Source: Methylophaga thalassica MP
GTDB taxonomy: Bacteria > Pseudomonadota > Gammaproteobacteria > Nitrosococcales > Methylophagaceae
Length of the DNA stretch: 64,000 nucleotides
Assembly: GCF_000214595.1 (NCBI RefSeq)
Contig: NZ_AFIG01000003.1
Span: 248,001 to 312,000 of the forward strand
Direction of reading: 5' to 3'
Shown here: in pieces, positions 55,992-64,000 of the stretch
How positions within the stretch are numbered: position 1 is the stretch's first letter
How the letters are laid out: the number at the start of each line of letters is the position of its first letter
The notes under the pieces: model-generated
Told to the model about the DNA's origin: nothing
The model's input: only the letters and a program-made list of their open reading frames with translations
Databases searched by the model: none
Translations under genes and position numbers: made by a program

Positions 55992-56294
55992 CTATTTAAA
56001 CCTGTGTTGCATCGGTACCCATTGATAACGATATACAACCCCTGGTACCGACAGCACCAAAAACAAACTCAACACTGTCACAAAAAATTCCCAACCTTGT
56101 GAGTAAACATCTCCGGAAAAGCGGATTTCAAAAGCAATACCGATAAGCAGGCTGATAAAAAAATACACGACTAATTCAAGTAACCGTATCCAGTTGGATT
56201 TTTGTTCCAGTGCATAAACAAAAAATACACGTTCGCCTATCCACGGTAGATTTGCCAATATAAAAAACAGCCCTAACATAAGCCAAATAGACAT
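55992..56294 (-). CDS. DUF2818 membrane protein at the end of the nuo operon
   Basis: 100 residues from the ATG at 56294, which has AGGA eight bases upstream; an earlier in-frame start would overlap nuoN. Three membrane helices, with the family start IWLMLGLFFILANLPWIGERVFFVY and the aromatic tail GVVYRYQW. DUF2818 proteins commonly sit at the 3' end of complex I operons in beta- and gammaproteobacteria. Likely a complex I accessory or assembly factor (inference). Confidence 0.82.
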   Translation of the reverse strand: MSIWLMLGLFFILANLPWIGERVFFVYALEQKSNWIRLLELVVYFFISLLIGIAFEIRFSGDVYSQGWEFFVTVLSLFLVLSVPGVVYRYQWVPMQHRFK

Positions 56295-56302
56295 GTTGTT
56301 TC

Positions 56303-57736
56303 CTAAGAAAAAACGGTAGAACAAACCGACATTAATAATCCTGGAAATATCCCCAGTGCTAGCACCAATAAAGTATTAATGCTCAATACAAAACCAGCTG
56401 AACCTGAGGTATTCGCTTCATGATGGTGTTCGGCATCATCAAAATACATGACTTTTATGACACGTAAATAATAAAAAGCACCAATCACTGACATCACCAC
56501 CGCAACCAACGCAACGGCTAACATATCTGCATCTACCACCGCTTTAACTACACCTAATTTGGCATAAAAACCTGCTAATGGTGGTATTCCTGCCATTGAA
56601 AACATCAAAATCAGCATTAACAAAGCCAACCACGGATGTTGTTTGCTCAGTCCTTTAAAGTCATCAATATTATCTGCTTCAAAGCCGTAACGGCTCATCA
56701 ACAGAATCACACCAAAACTGCCTAATGTCATGAGGGCATATACCAAGGTATAAAACATCGAAGCGGCATAACCTGCTTCCGTACCGGCAAGTACACCCAT
56801 CAATAAAAAACCGACATGAGAAATCGTAGAATACGCCAGCATGCGTTTAATATTGGTCTGAGCGATAGCCACAACATTACCGATTATCATCGATAAAACA
56901 GCCATCAACATCAACATCGGTTGCCAATAGCTTTGTAAGTCTATCAGTCCATCGACTAATAATCGAATCAACAAAGCAAAAGCAGCAATTTTAGGTGCGG
57001 CGGCAATAAAAAGCGTCATCGCTGTCGGTGCACCATGATAAACATCCGGTAACCACATATGAAACGGCACCGCGCCAAACTTAAAGCCGATACCAATAAT
57101 AATAAAAACCAGTGCAAAGCTTAGAATTGTGTCATTGCTGGACGATGAATACACAGCTGTAGCAATATCCTGCAACATCAAACTTCCTGTAATGCCATAG
57201 ATAATAGACATGCCATATAACAACATTCCCGAAGCAATCGCACCGAGGATGAAATATTTCATCGCAGCTTCAGTCGCAATCGCCGAATCACGATGCATTG
57301 CTACCATGGCATAAAGACACAAGGACAATAACTCCAGCCCTAAATACAAAGTCAGAAAGTGATTCGCCGACACCATAATCAACATACCCAGCGTGGCGAA
57401 CAAGGCTAAAACATAAAACTCGCCTTGAAGTAATTGGCGTACCCGTAAATATTCAACGGAATATAACAAGACACACATATTCACCAGACAGATGGCTATT
57501 TTTAATACATCACTCAGGCCATCTTTAACATAAGTGTCGGAAAAGGTCTTTCCGGCTTCGCCCCAGGAAGAAACCAGGATAATCAGTACAGCAAGTAAAC
57601 TTAACTGGCTGAGCCCATAGACCCAACTCACTTTTCTACTGCCGGTAAAAGCAACAAATAATAAGACAACACAAGCCATTGCCAGCATGACCATTTCAGG
57701 TAATGCAAACAACATATTTGGCACTTGGTAGTTCAT
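56303..57736 (-). CDS. nuoN: NADH-quinone oxidoreductase subunit N
   Basis: Antiporter-like membrane subunit of complex I, 477 residues from the ATG at 57736; a TTG two codons earlier is closer to the AGGA site and is the alternative. About 14 helices. The key lysine region LALVFIIIGIGFKFGAVPFHMWLPDVYHGAPTA and the broken-helix QTNIKRMLAYSTISHVG are present. Confidence 0.96.
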   Translation of the reverse strand: MNYQVPNMLFALPEMVMLAMACVVLLFVAFTGSRKVSWVYGLSQLSLLAVLIILVSSWGEAGKTFSDTYVKDGLSDVLKIAICLVNMCVLLYSVEYLRVRQLLQGEFYVLALFATLGMLIMVSANHFLTLYLGLELLSLCLYAMVAMHRDSAIATEAAMKYFILGAIASGMLLYGMSIIYGITGSLMLQDIATAVYSSSSNDTILSFALVFIIIGIGFKFGAVPFHMWLPDVYHGAPTAMTLFIAAAPKIAAFALLIRLLVDGLIDLQSYWQPMLMLMAVLSMIIGNVVAIAQTNIKRMLAYSTISHVGFLLMGVLAGTEAGYAASMFYTLVYALMTLGSFGVILLMSRYGFEADNIDDFKGLSKQHPWLALLMLILMFSMAGIPPLAGFYAKLGVVKAVVDADMLAVALVAVVMSVIGAFYYLRVIKVMYFDDAEHHHEANTSGSAGFVLSINTLLVLALGIFPGLLMSVCSTVFS

Positions 57737-57750
57737 TATCAATTGTCCTT

Positions 57751-59262
57751 TTAGAGCTTGGATTGAGACACTTGTGTTAATAAATTTTCAACAGAAGCGT
57801 GCATCACGTCTAACAATGGATCAGGCCAGAGACCTAACACTAAAACAATCACCGCTAAACTCGCTAACAGCATAAATTCACGGGTATTAATATCTTCCAG
57901 TTCAGCAACGTGTTGATTTGCCACTTCACCAAAAAAGACTCGTTTCACCATCCACAAGGTATAGGCTGCACCAAGAATTAAGGTTGTCGCTGCCAGAAAA
58001 GCAAACCAGAAATTCGCCTGAAAAGCAGCCAGAATCACCATAAACTCACCCACAAAACCTGATGTGCCTGGTAGACCGGCATTTGCCATGGCAAAAAATA
58101 CCGCAAATGCCGTGAATGTCGGCATGGTATTAATAACCCCACCATAGGCACTAATTTCACGGGTATGCATCCGGTCATACAATACACCGACAGCCAAAAA
58201 CATCGCTGCGGAAATAAAGCCATGTGACACCATCTGCACCATGGCCCCTTCCACCGCCAGCACTGCCCCACTACCTGTTGCTGAGTTAAAAAATATTCTG
58301 AAAACAATAAATAAGCCCAGCGTCACAAAGCCCATATGAGCAATACTCGAATAGGCAATTAATTTTTTCAGGTCCGACTGTACCAGTGCCACAAAGCCAA
58401 TATAAACCACAGCAATCAATGACAAGGTAATCAATAACCAGTCAAAAACCATACTGGCATCCGGTGTAATAGGTAAGGCGAATCGGATAAAACCATAACC
58501 GCCAATCTTTAAGGTAATAGCCGCCAAAATGACTGAACCGCCGGTAGGGGCTTCAACATGTGCATCTGGTAACCAGGTATGCACTGGCCACATCGGTACT
58601 TTGACTGCAAATGCAATCAAAAAGGCAAAAAACAGCCAGGTTTGCTCGGTCATGGATAAAGTGACCGCATGATAATCCAGCAATGAAAAACTGCCTGCAA
58701 CGTGATGCAAATACAGCAGAGCAATTAATAAAAACACCGAACCAAAAAACGTATACAAAAAGAATTTGATCGTGGCATAAACGCGATTCGGCCCACCCCA
58801 GATGCCGATAATCAAAAACAATGGAATCAGCATGGCTTCAAAAAACACATAAAACAATATGGCATCCAATGCTGAAAATACCGCCAGCATCAAACCTTCC
58901 ATAATCAAAAAGGCAGCCAGGTAATGATTTAAGCGATATTCAATGACACGCCAGCCTGCCACTACAACCAGCAATGTCGAAATCGTTGTTAAAATGATTA
59001 ACGGTAAAGAAAACCCATCAATACCAAGATGATAATTAATGGCAAACGTCGCAATCCAGGGATGCAACTCCTCAAACTGCATTTGATATGAGGTATTGTC
59101 AAAACCGATATACAGAGCGATGGATAATAAAATAGTCAGTGACGCTGTCCCCACCGCGAGCCATTTACTCAGGCATTCCCGATCATTCAAAAACAGGCAT
59201 AACAAGCCTGCAGCAATGGGTAACCAGATAATCAGACTTAACAATGGGAGTTGTGTCAGCAT
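57751..59262 (-). CDS. nuoM: NADH-quinone oxidoreductase subunit M
   Basis: 503-residue proton-pumping subunit of complex I. The essential Glu (FFEAMLIPLFLIIG) and Lys (AFAVKVPMWPVHTWLPDAHVEAPT) are present, with QSDLKKLIAYSSIAHMGFV. It lies 14 bp before nuoN and 20 bp after nuoL. Confidence 0.97.
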   Translation of the reverse strand: MLTQLPLLSLIIWLPIAAGLLCLFLNDRECLSKWLAVGTASLTILLSIALYIGFDNTSYQMQFEELHPWIATFAINYHLGIDGFSLPLIILTTISTLLVVVAGWRVIEYRLNHYLAAFLIMEGLMLAVFSALDAILFYVFFEAMLIPLFLIIGIWGGPNRVYATIKFFLYTFFGSVFLLIALLYLHHVAGSFSLLDYHAVTLSMTEQTWLFFAFLIAFAVKVPMWPVHTWLPDAHVEAPTGGSVILAAITLKIGGYGFIRFALPITPDASMVFDWLLITLSLIAVVYIGFVALVQSDLKKLIAYSSIAHMGFVTLGLFIVFRIFFNSATGSGAVLAVEGAMVQMVSHGFISAAMFLAVGVLYDRMHTREISAYGGVINTMPTFTAFAVFFAMANAGLPGTSGFVGEFMVILAAFQANFWFAFLAATTLILGAAYTLWMVKRVFFGEVANQHVAELEDINTREFMLLASLAVIVLVLGLWPDPLLDVMHASVENLLTQVSQSKL

Positions 59263-59282
59263 GGTTTTCTATTCCGTCCCTG

Positions 59283-61229
59283 TCATGCTACAAAAAAGGT
59301 GAGTAACAGGCCCACACCAATAATCATTGCAAAGGCATAGTGATACAAATAGCCAGTCTGTATCTGTCTGGCTAAACGTGAACACCATGCCACCGTCTTG
59401 GCTGAACCATTCACCAGGGCACCATCAATCAGAATACGATCACCAACTCGCCATAAAAGCTGGCCTAGTTGACGGGAGCCACCAGCAATCACCGTCTGAT
59501 TAAAGTCATCAAAACCATATTTATTGATCAGGATTCGATAAATAAACTGACCTTTATTCTGTAAAACAGCCGGTAAATCAGGTCGCCGTAAATATAAAAA
59601 CCAAGCTATCACGATACCCGCCATGGCCAACCAGAACGGAGCCGCCGTGAGCCCGTGCAATATAAAGCTCAACACACCATGAAATTCTGTTGCCTGCTCA
59701 GCTAGAATTTCATGAGTTGCTGCCACATAAATAGCATCCGCAAAAAACTCACCGTAGACCACGCTACCGATCCAGTAACCAGCAATAACCGAAGGGATTG
59801 CCAGCAGTATCAATGGCAAGGTGACCACCCATGGAGACTCCTTAGGCTGATGTCCGTGCTCAGTGTTAAATCGTGGCTTACCATGGAACACCATAAAAAA
59901 CAGGCGGAAACTATAAAGGGATGTGATTAATACGCCCGATAACACAGAAAAATAGGCAAAGCTATGACCGGGTATATTCGAAGCATGGACAGCCTCAATG
60001 ATGGCATCTTTAGAAAAGAAGCCGGCAAAACCAGGGAAACCGATCAACGCTAAGGAACCAATCAGGCTGGTCCAGTAAGTTATCGGCATATACTTTTTCA
60101 GCCCGCCCATCTTGCGCATATCCTGCTCATGATGCATAGCGATAATCACCGAACCTGCCGCCAAGAAAAGTAAGGCTTTGAAAAAAGCATGCGTCAACAG
60201 GTGGAAGACACCAGCGGCATAGGCTGACACACCTAATGCCACCGTCATATAACCTAATTGTGACAAGGTCGAATAAGCGATAACACGCTTAATATCGTTT
60301 TGAACTAACCCCAGCAGCCCCATAAAAAAGGCAGTAATGGCGCCAATAATCAGTACAAATGACAATGCCGTTTCTGAAAGCTCAAACAAAGGTGACATAC
60401 GCGCCACCATGAAAATACCGGCCGTCACCATGGTCGCCGCATGGATCAGTGCTGAAATAGGCGTCGGCCCTTCCATTGAATCTGGCAACCAAACATGTAA
60501 TGGTACTTGTGCAGACTTACCCATAGCGCCGATAAATAATAATATGCAGGCCAGTGTCATTACCGACCATGTCACATCAGGAAATAGGCTAATGGTTTCT
60601 TCTGCCATATATGGCGCTTGTTGGAAGACCGTCACATAATCCAGACTACCGGCATACATCAGTACCGCAGCAATACCCAGTAAAAAGCCAAAATCCCCGA
60701 CTCTATTGACCAGAAAAGCCTTAAGATTGGCGTAAATCGCCGTCGGTTTTTTATACCAAAAACCAATTAATAGGTAGGACACCAGCCCTACGGCTTCCCA
60801 ACCAAAAAATAGCTGCATAAAGTTATTCGCCATCACCAGCATCAGCATGGCAAAGGTAAACAACGAAATATAACTAAAGAAACGACAATAACCATCGTCA
60901 TCGTGCATATAACCAATGGTGTAGATATGCACCATCAGCGAAACAAAGGTCACCACGGTCATCATGACAGCACTTAAGCTATCAATCATAAAACCGACTT
61001 CAAGCTGCAATGAGCCAGCCTGTAACCATTGATAAACCATACCGTTATAAGTCAGCCCATCAACAGTAACGAGCTTCAGTACCCAGGCAGATAAAAAGAA
61101 AGCAACACCTACAGAAAAAATAGTAATCCGATGCGTCCAGCTTCGTCCCAAATGGCGACCAAACAAACCTGCAGCGATACTGCCAAACAAAGGCGCGATG
61201 ACAATGGCAAGCAGCAAGCTCTGTGGCAT
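59283..61229 (-). CDS. nuoL: NADH-quinone oxidoreductase subunit L
   Basis: 648-residue distal proton-pumping subunit. The conserved GWEAVGLVSYLLIGFW, GKSAQVPLHVWLPDSMEGPTP and NDIKRVIAYSTLSQLGYM blocks are seen. The C-terminal part (about 480-648) holds the long lateral helix typical of NuoL. It lies 3 bp after nuoK. Confidence 0.97.
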   Translation of the reverse strand: MPQSLLLAIVIAPLFGSIAAGLFGRHLGRSWTHRITIFSVGVAFFLSAWVLKLVTVDGLTYNGMVYQWLQAGSLQLEVGFMIDSLSAVMMTVVTFVSLMVHIYTIGYMHDDDGYCRFFSYISLFTFAMLMLVMANNFMQLFFGWEAVGLVSYLLIGFWYKKPTAIYANLKAFLVNRVGDFGFLLGIAAVLMYAGSLDYVTVFQQAPYMAEETISLFPDVTWSVMTLACILLFIGAMGKSAQVPLHVWLPDSMEGPTPISALIHAATMVTAGIFMVARMSPLFELSETALSFVLIIGAITAFFMGLLGLVQNDIKRVIAYSTLSQLGYMTVALGVSAYAAGVFHLLTHAFFKALLFLAAGSVIIAMHHEQDMRKMGGLKKYMPITYWTSLIGSLALIGFPGFAGFFSKDAIIEAVHASNIPGHSFAYFSVLSGVLITSLYSFRLFFMVFHGKPRFNTEHGHQPKESPWVVTLPLILLAIPSVIAGYWIGSVVYGEFFADAIYVAATHEILAEQATEFHGVLSFILHGLTAAPFWLAMAGIVIAWFLYLRRPDLPAVLQNKGQFIYRILINKYGFDDFNQTVIAGGSRQLGQLLWRVGDRILIDGALVNGSAKTVAWCSRLARQIQTGYLYHYAFAMIIGVGLLLTFFVA

Positions 61230-61232
61230 TCG

Positions 61233-61538
61233 TTACCCCTTTAACCTATCAAGGTCAGACACATTAATGGTACTGAGATTACGGAATAAAACCACCAAAA
61301 TAGCCAGACCAATAGCCGCTTCCGCTGCTGCCACCGTTAAGATAAAGAACACAAACACCTGACCAGCGGGGTCTCCCAGAAAGTGCGAAAAAGCAATAAA
61401 GTTAAGATTTACCGCTAACAGCATTAATTCAATACACATCAATAAAATAATGATGTTTTTACGATTCAAAAAAATGCCCGCTAAAGACAAGCTGAACAAT
61501 ATGGCAGCGAGAATAAGATAGTCAGATAACACCATCAT
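61233..61538 (-). CDS. nuoK: NADH-quinone oxidoreductase subunit K
   Basis: 101-residue, three-helix membrane subunit with the two conserved glutamates ([16 protein letters not shown] and [11 protein letters not shown]). Two adjacent ATGs are available; the first overlaps the nuoJ stop. Confidence 0.97.
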   Translation of the reverse strand: MMVLSDYLILAAILFSLSLAGIFLNRKNIIILLMCIELMLLAVNLNFIAFSHFLGDPAGQVFVFFILTVAAAEAAIGLAILVVLFRNLSTINVSDLDRLKG

Positions 61539-62131
61539 GGCTCTCTCCCCTCTCCTTCCTGTGTCTGCCGAAGATCCACCATTCTGAGCCGATCTGTCGA
61601 TTTAACTGTCACCTGTTTAGCCGGATCCTGCAATTTACGGTGGTGCTCACGCAATGTCAGTGTGATGGCCGCCACAATGGCAACCGTTAAAATGACAGAG
61701 GCAATTTCAAACGGATACACATAGACGGTATACAACAAACGTCCCAACATTTTGGTATTGCTGGCATCAGTCGCTGCAGCGGCGCTAATATTAAATTGTG
61801 GAGCATTCAACACAGCAATCATCTCCACCACAATCAACGCCGCCACAATAATGCCGAGTGGTAAATAACGCGTGAAACCTTCTTTGAGTGGTGCCAGATC
61901 AATGTCCAGCATCATCACGACAAAGAGGAATAGCACCAACACCGCCCCCACATAGACAAGGACCAGACTAATGGCAAGGAACTCTGCTTCTAGCATTAGC
62001 CAGATACCAGCACTGGTGAAAAAGGCTAATACCAGAAATAACGCTGCCCGCACTGGGTTACGTACTGTTATCACCATCGTTGCAGCAAACAATAAAATAA
62101 CCGCAAAGGTATAAAAGATTATGCTTTCCAC
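61535..62131 (-). CDS. nuoJ: NADH-quinone oxidoreductase subunit J
   Basis: 198-residue membrane subunit with five helices. The conserved [20 protein letters not shown] block includes the pi-bulge region used in coupling. The C-terminal hydrophilic tail after [21 protein letters not shown] is usual. It overlaps nuoK by four bases and starts 12 bp after nuoI. Confidence 0.96.
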   Translation of the reverse strand: MESIIFYTFAVILLFAATMVITVRNPVRAALFLVLAFFTSAGIWLMLEAEFLAISLVLVYVGAVLVLFLFVVMMLDIDLAPLKEGFTRYLPLGIIVAALIVVEMIAVLNAPQFNISAAAATDASNTKMLGRLLYTVYVYPFEIASVILTVAIVAAITLTLREHHRKLQDPAKQVTVKSTDRLRMVDLRQTQEGEGREP

Positions 62132-62143
62132 TAGTCAGTCATC

Positions 62144-62632
62144 CTAACGATATGGTGCATCAGCCGCACGATCAGCAGCAATCTCTGGCTCATATTTATC
62201 CCCTATTGCCAGTAATTTATCTTTAGTCATAATTTGTTCGCCTCGATTTTCAAAGTGAAACTCAAAATGACGAGTTTCGACAATGGAATCGACCGGACAG
62301 GACTCTTCACAAAACCCACAATAAATACATTTAAACAAATCAATATCGTAACGTGTGGTGCGACGACTGCCGTCATCCCTGGGCTCGGTTTCGATAGTAA
62401 TGGCTAATGCCGGACAGACCGCTTCACATAATTTACAGCCAATACAGCGTTCCTCCCCGTTCGGGTAACGTCTTAATGCATGAAGTCCTCTGAACCGGGG
62501 TGACTGAGGTGTTTTTTCTTCAGGGTATTGAACCGTCACCTTACCAGCAAATAAATAACGCCCGGTTAAACGAAGTCCCTGAATGAGCTCCCACAATAAA
62601 AAACTCTTAAAAAAATGACGGAGACCTGACAT
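62144..62632 (-). CDS. nuoI: NADH-quinone oxidoreductase subunit I
   Basis: Peripheral-arm subunit carrying two [4Fe-4S] clusters, about 162 residues. Cysteine motifs [12 protein letters not shown] and [12 protein letters not shown] are complete. The ATG at 62632 shares one base with the nuoH stop (TGATG), and a second ATG immediately before it is also usable; GGAGG lies upstream. An open extension further upstream is inside nuoH and is not counted. Confidence 0.95.
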   Translation of the reverse strand: MSGLRHFFKSFLLWELIQGLRLTGRYLFAGKVTVQYPEEKTPQSPRFRGLHALRRYPNGEERCIGCKLCEAVCPALAITIETEPRDDGSRRTTRYDIDLFKCIYCGFCEESCPVDSIVETRHFEFHFENRGEQIMTKDKLLAIGDKYEPEIAADRAADAPYR

Positions 62633-63690
62633 CATCCCCCTCCCGCAGTTAATACTGCACTTTCTGTGAACCAAGGCCCGATATCCAATACTTGAGCCGT
62701 CGACACAATCACCAACCAGACAAGTGTCACCGGAATAAATATTTTCCAGCCCAAACGCATAATCTGGTCATAACGATAACGCGGAAATGTTGCTCGAAAC
62801 CACAGATACATAAACAAGAATATGGCTGTTTTTGCTAATAACCACACCAAACCAGGTACCCAGGCAAAAGCCGATTCCAACACAGGGATACCGTCAAACG
62901 GTGATAACCAGCCGCCCATAAATAACGTCGCAGCCAGCATGGAAATCAAAATCATATCGGCATATTCAGCGAGGAAAAAAATAGCAAACGCCATACCGGA
63001 ATATTCCACATGGAAACCGGCGACGATTTCAGACTCCCCTTCAGCAATATCAAACGGCGCCCGGTTGGTTTCGGCCACCCCGGAGATAAAATAAACAATA
63101 AACAGCGGAAACAGTGGTATGAAATACCAGTGCCAGAAGCCACCTTGCTGAGCCAGCACAATCTCACCAAGATTCAGACTGCCAGCCGCAATGAGTACAC
63201 CGACCAGAGCAAATCCCATAGCAATTTCATACGACACCACTTGTGCCGCACTACGTAATGCGCCTAAAAAGGCATAACGAGAATTAGATGCCCAACCTGC
63301 CACCACCACGCCATACACACTCATTGAGGTGATCGCTAAGATGTACAAAAGACCGGCATCAATGTCAGCCAACACCATGCCATCATCAAACGGCATTACC
63401 GCCCAGGCCGCCAGCGCCGGGCCAATCGCCAAAACTGGCGCTATCAGAAACAAATATAAATTGGATTTTGCTGGAAAAATCACTTCTTTAAGTAGCAGTT
63501 TCAGGCCATCTGCTATCGGTTGTAATAATCCCCAGGGACCGACTCTGTTAGGACCAATCCGCGTTTGTATATAACCAATCACTTTACGCTCGGCGTAAGT
63601 CAGATAGGCGACTGACAGCATTAAAGGCACAATAATTAATAAGATCTTCAGCAGATTCGGCAAGATATCCTGTAAAAACATATCGATCAT
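62632..63690 (-). CDS. nuoH: NADH-quinone oxidoreductase subunit H
   Basis: 352-residue membrane subunit forming much of the quinone site. Conserved blocks: [64 protein letters not shown] and [15 protein letters not shown]. Its start overlaps the nuoG stop by four bases. Confidence 0.97.
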   Translation of the reverse strand: MIDMFLQDILPNLLKILLIIVPLMLSVAYLTYAERKVIGYIQTRIGPNRVGPWGLLQPIADGLKLLLKEVIFPAKSNLYLFLIAPVLAIGPALAAWAVMPFDDGMVLADIDAGLLYILAITSMSVYGVVVAGWASNSRYAFLGALRSAAQVVSYEIAMGFALVGVLIAAGSLNLGEIVLAQQGGFWHWYFIPLFPLFIVYFISGVAETNRAPFDIAEGESEIVAGFHVEYSGMAFAIFFLAEYADMILISMLAATLFMGGWLSPFDGIPVLESAFAWVPGLVWLLAKTAIFLFMYLWFRATFPRYRYDQIMRLGWKIFIPVTLVWLVIVSTAQVLDIGPWFTESAVLTAGGG

Positions 63691-64000
63691 GTGGCTGCCT
63701 CACTTTGAGAAACAGAGACCTGACCAAATAAGCTGACTAAGCGGTTAGCCGCATCTGTAGTGGCCGCGACATACACGCAGCCATCTGCAATATTGTCATC
63801 AATCTCTAATGGTAAGCGTACCACTTTGTCTTCTTGTGTCAGCGTCAACGGCGTTTGATGGTTCAAATCCCATTTTTCTGCTTCTTTTCTGTTGATACGG
63901 GCAAACTGGGCACGCTGAGTTTCAGGCGTTTTTTGTAATGCGTCACTGTGTCTTAGTAAAACATCAGTCCGATACATTGGCACTTCAGAAATCATCATCA
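63687..64000 (-). CDS. nuoG: NADH-quinone oxidoreductase subunit G, C-terminal end only
   Basis: The frame runs off the right edge, leaving about 104 codons. The visible part ([19 protein letters not shown], then a small beta domain [21 protein letters not shown]) fits the C-terminal molybdopterin-type tail of NuoG. Assignment rests on position before nuoH and on this tail; the iron-sulfur and catalytic-fold part is outside the window. Confidence 0.85.
   Translation of the reverse strand, partial: MMISEVPMYRTDVLLRHSDALQKTPETQRAQFARINRKEAEKWDLNHQTPLTLTQEDKVVRLPLEIDDNIADGCVYVAATTDAANRLVSLFGQVSVSQSEAAT

Overview
The window is a 64 kb piece of a gammaproteobacterial chromosome. It is gene-dense, of moderate GC, and has no insertion sequences, integrases, CRISPR arrays, tRNA or rRNA genes that I could see. 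Gene content and protein style (a 14-subunit-type nuo operon, EF-P with EpmA/EpmB, OpgGH, a short citrate synthase, RND pump, c-type cytochrome and flavocytochrome c sulfide dehydrogenase-like subunits) suggest a free-living, probably marine gammaproteobacterium. Methylophaga and its relatives are the best guess from memory. That is inference and was not tested by a search.

Layout. 1-3.1 kb: a 5'-truncated chemoreceptor with an HBM sensor, then a multidomain envelope lipoprotein. 3.2-8.5 kb: an RND efflux pair with a divergent TetR repressor and two matching operators. 8.5-11.6 kb: ThpR, a periplasmic-sensor diguanylate cyclase, YaaA and a DUF4389 membrane protein. 11.7-16.9 kb: an orphan TRAP permease pair, a TonB-dependent siderophore receptor behind a Fur box, and a PAS-GGDEF protein. 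16.9-19.6 kb: the EF-P modification module (epmA, efp, epmB). 19.6-22.1 kb: citrate synthase and an FccB-like Tat-exported flavoprotein.

22.1-33.3 kb is a long minus-strand cell-shape and envelope block: mreB, mreC, mreD, mrdA, rodA, mltB, rlpA, dacA, dat, ybeD, lipB, lipA. mreB is frameshifted as given, and mreC appears to begin at an ATT codon if its conserved N-terminus is translated. 33.4-37.9 kb: gatC-gatA (without gatB), an acetolactate synthase-like enzyme with a TlpA-type thioredoxin, and rpmB-rpmG. 38.0-45.3 kb: an EAL-HDOD protein, a four-gene ABC-2/GldG-like transporter set, mutM, a small FccA-like cytochrome c, and rluD.

45.5-51.6 kb is the most thought-provoking part. opgG-opgH is followed closely by a metallophosphoesterase, a diacylglycerol-kinase-family lipid kinase, a DUF4112 membrane protein and a YqaE/Pmp3 peptide, closed by two hairpins. 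Glucan decoration by phosphoglycerol transfer releases diacylglycerol, so a lipid kinase here could be a linked recycling step (inference). 51.7-55.8 kb: an ACT-domain protein with UPF0210, and a second-type EF-G (FusA2). 56.0-64 kb: a DUF2818 protein and the distal half of the nuo operon (nuoN to nuoH and the 3' end of nuoG), cut by the window edge.
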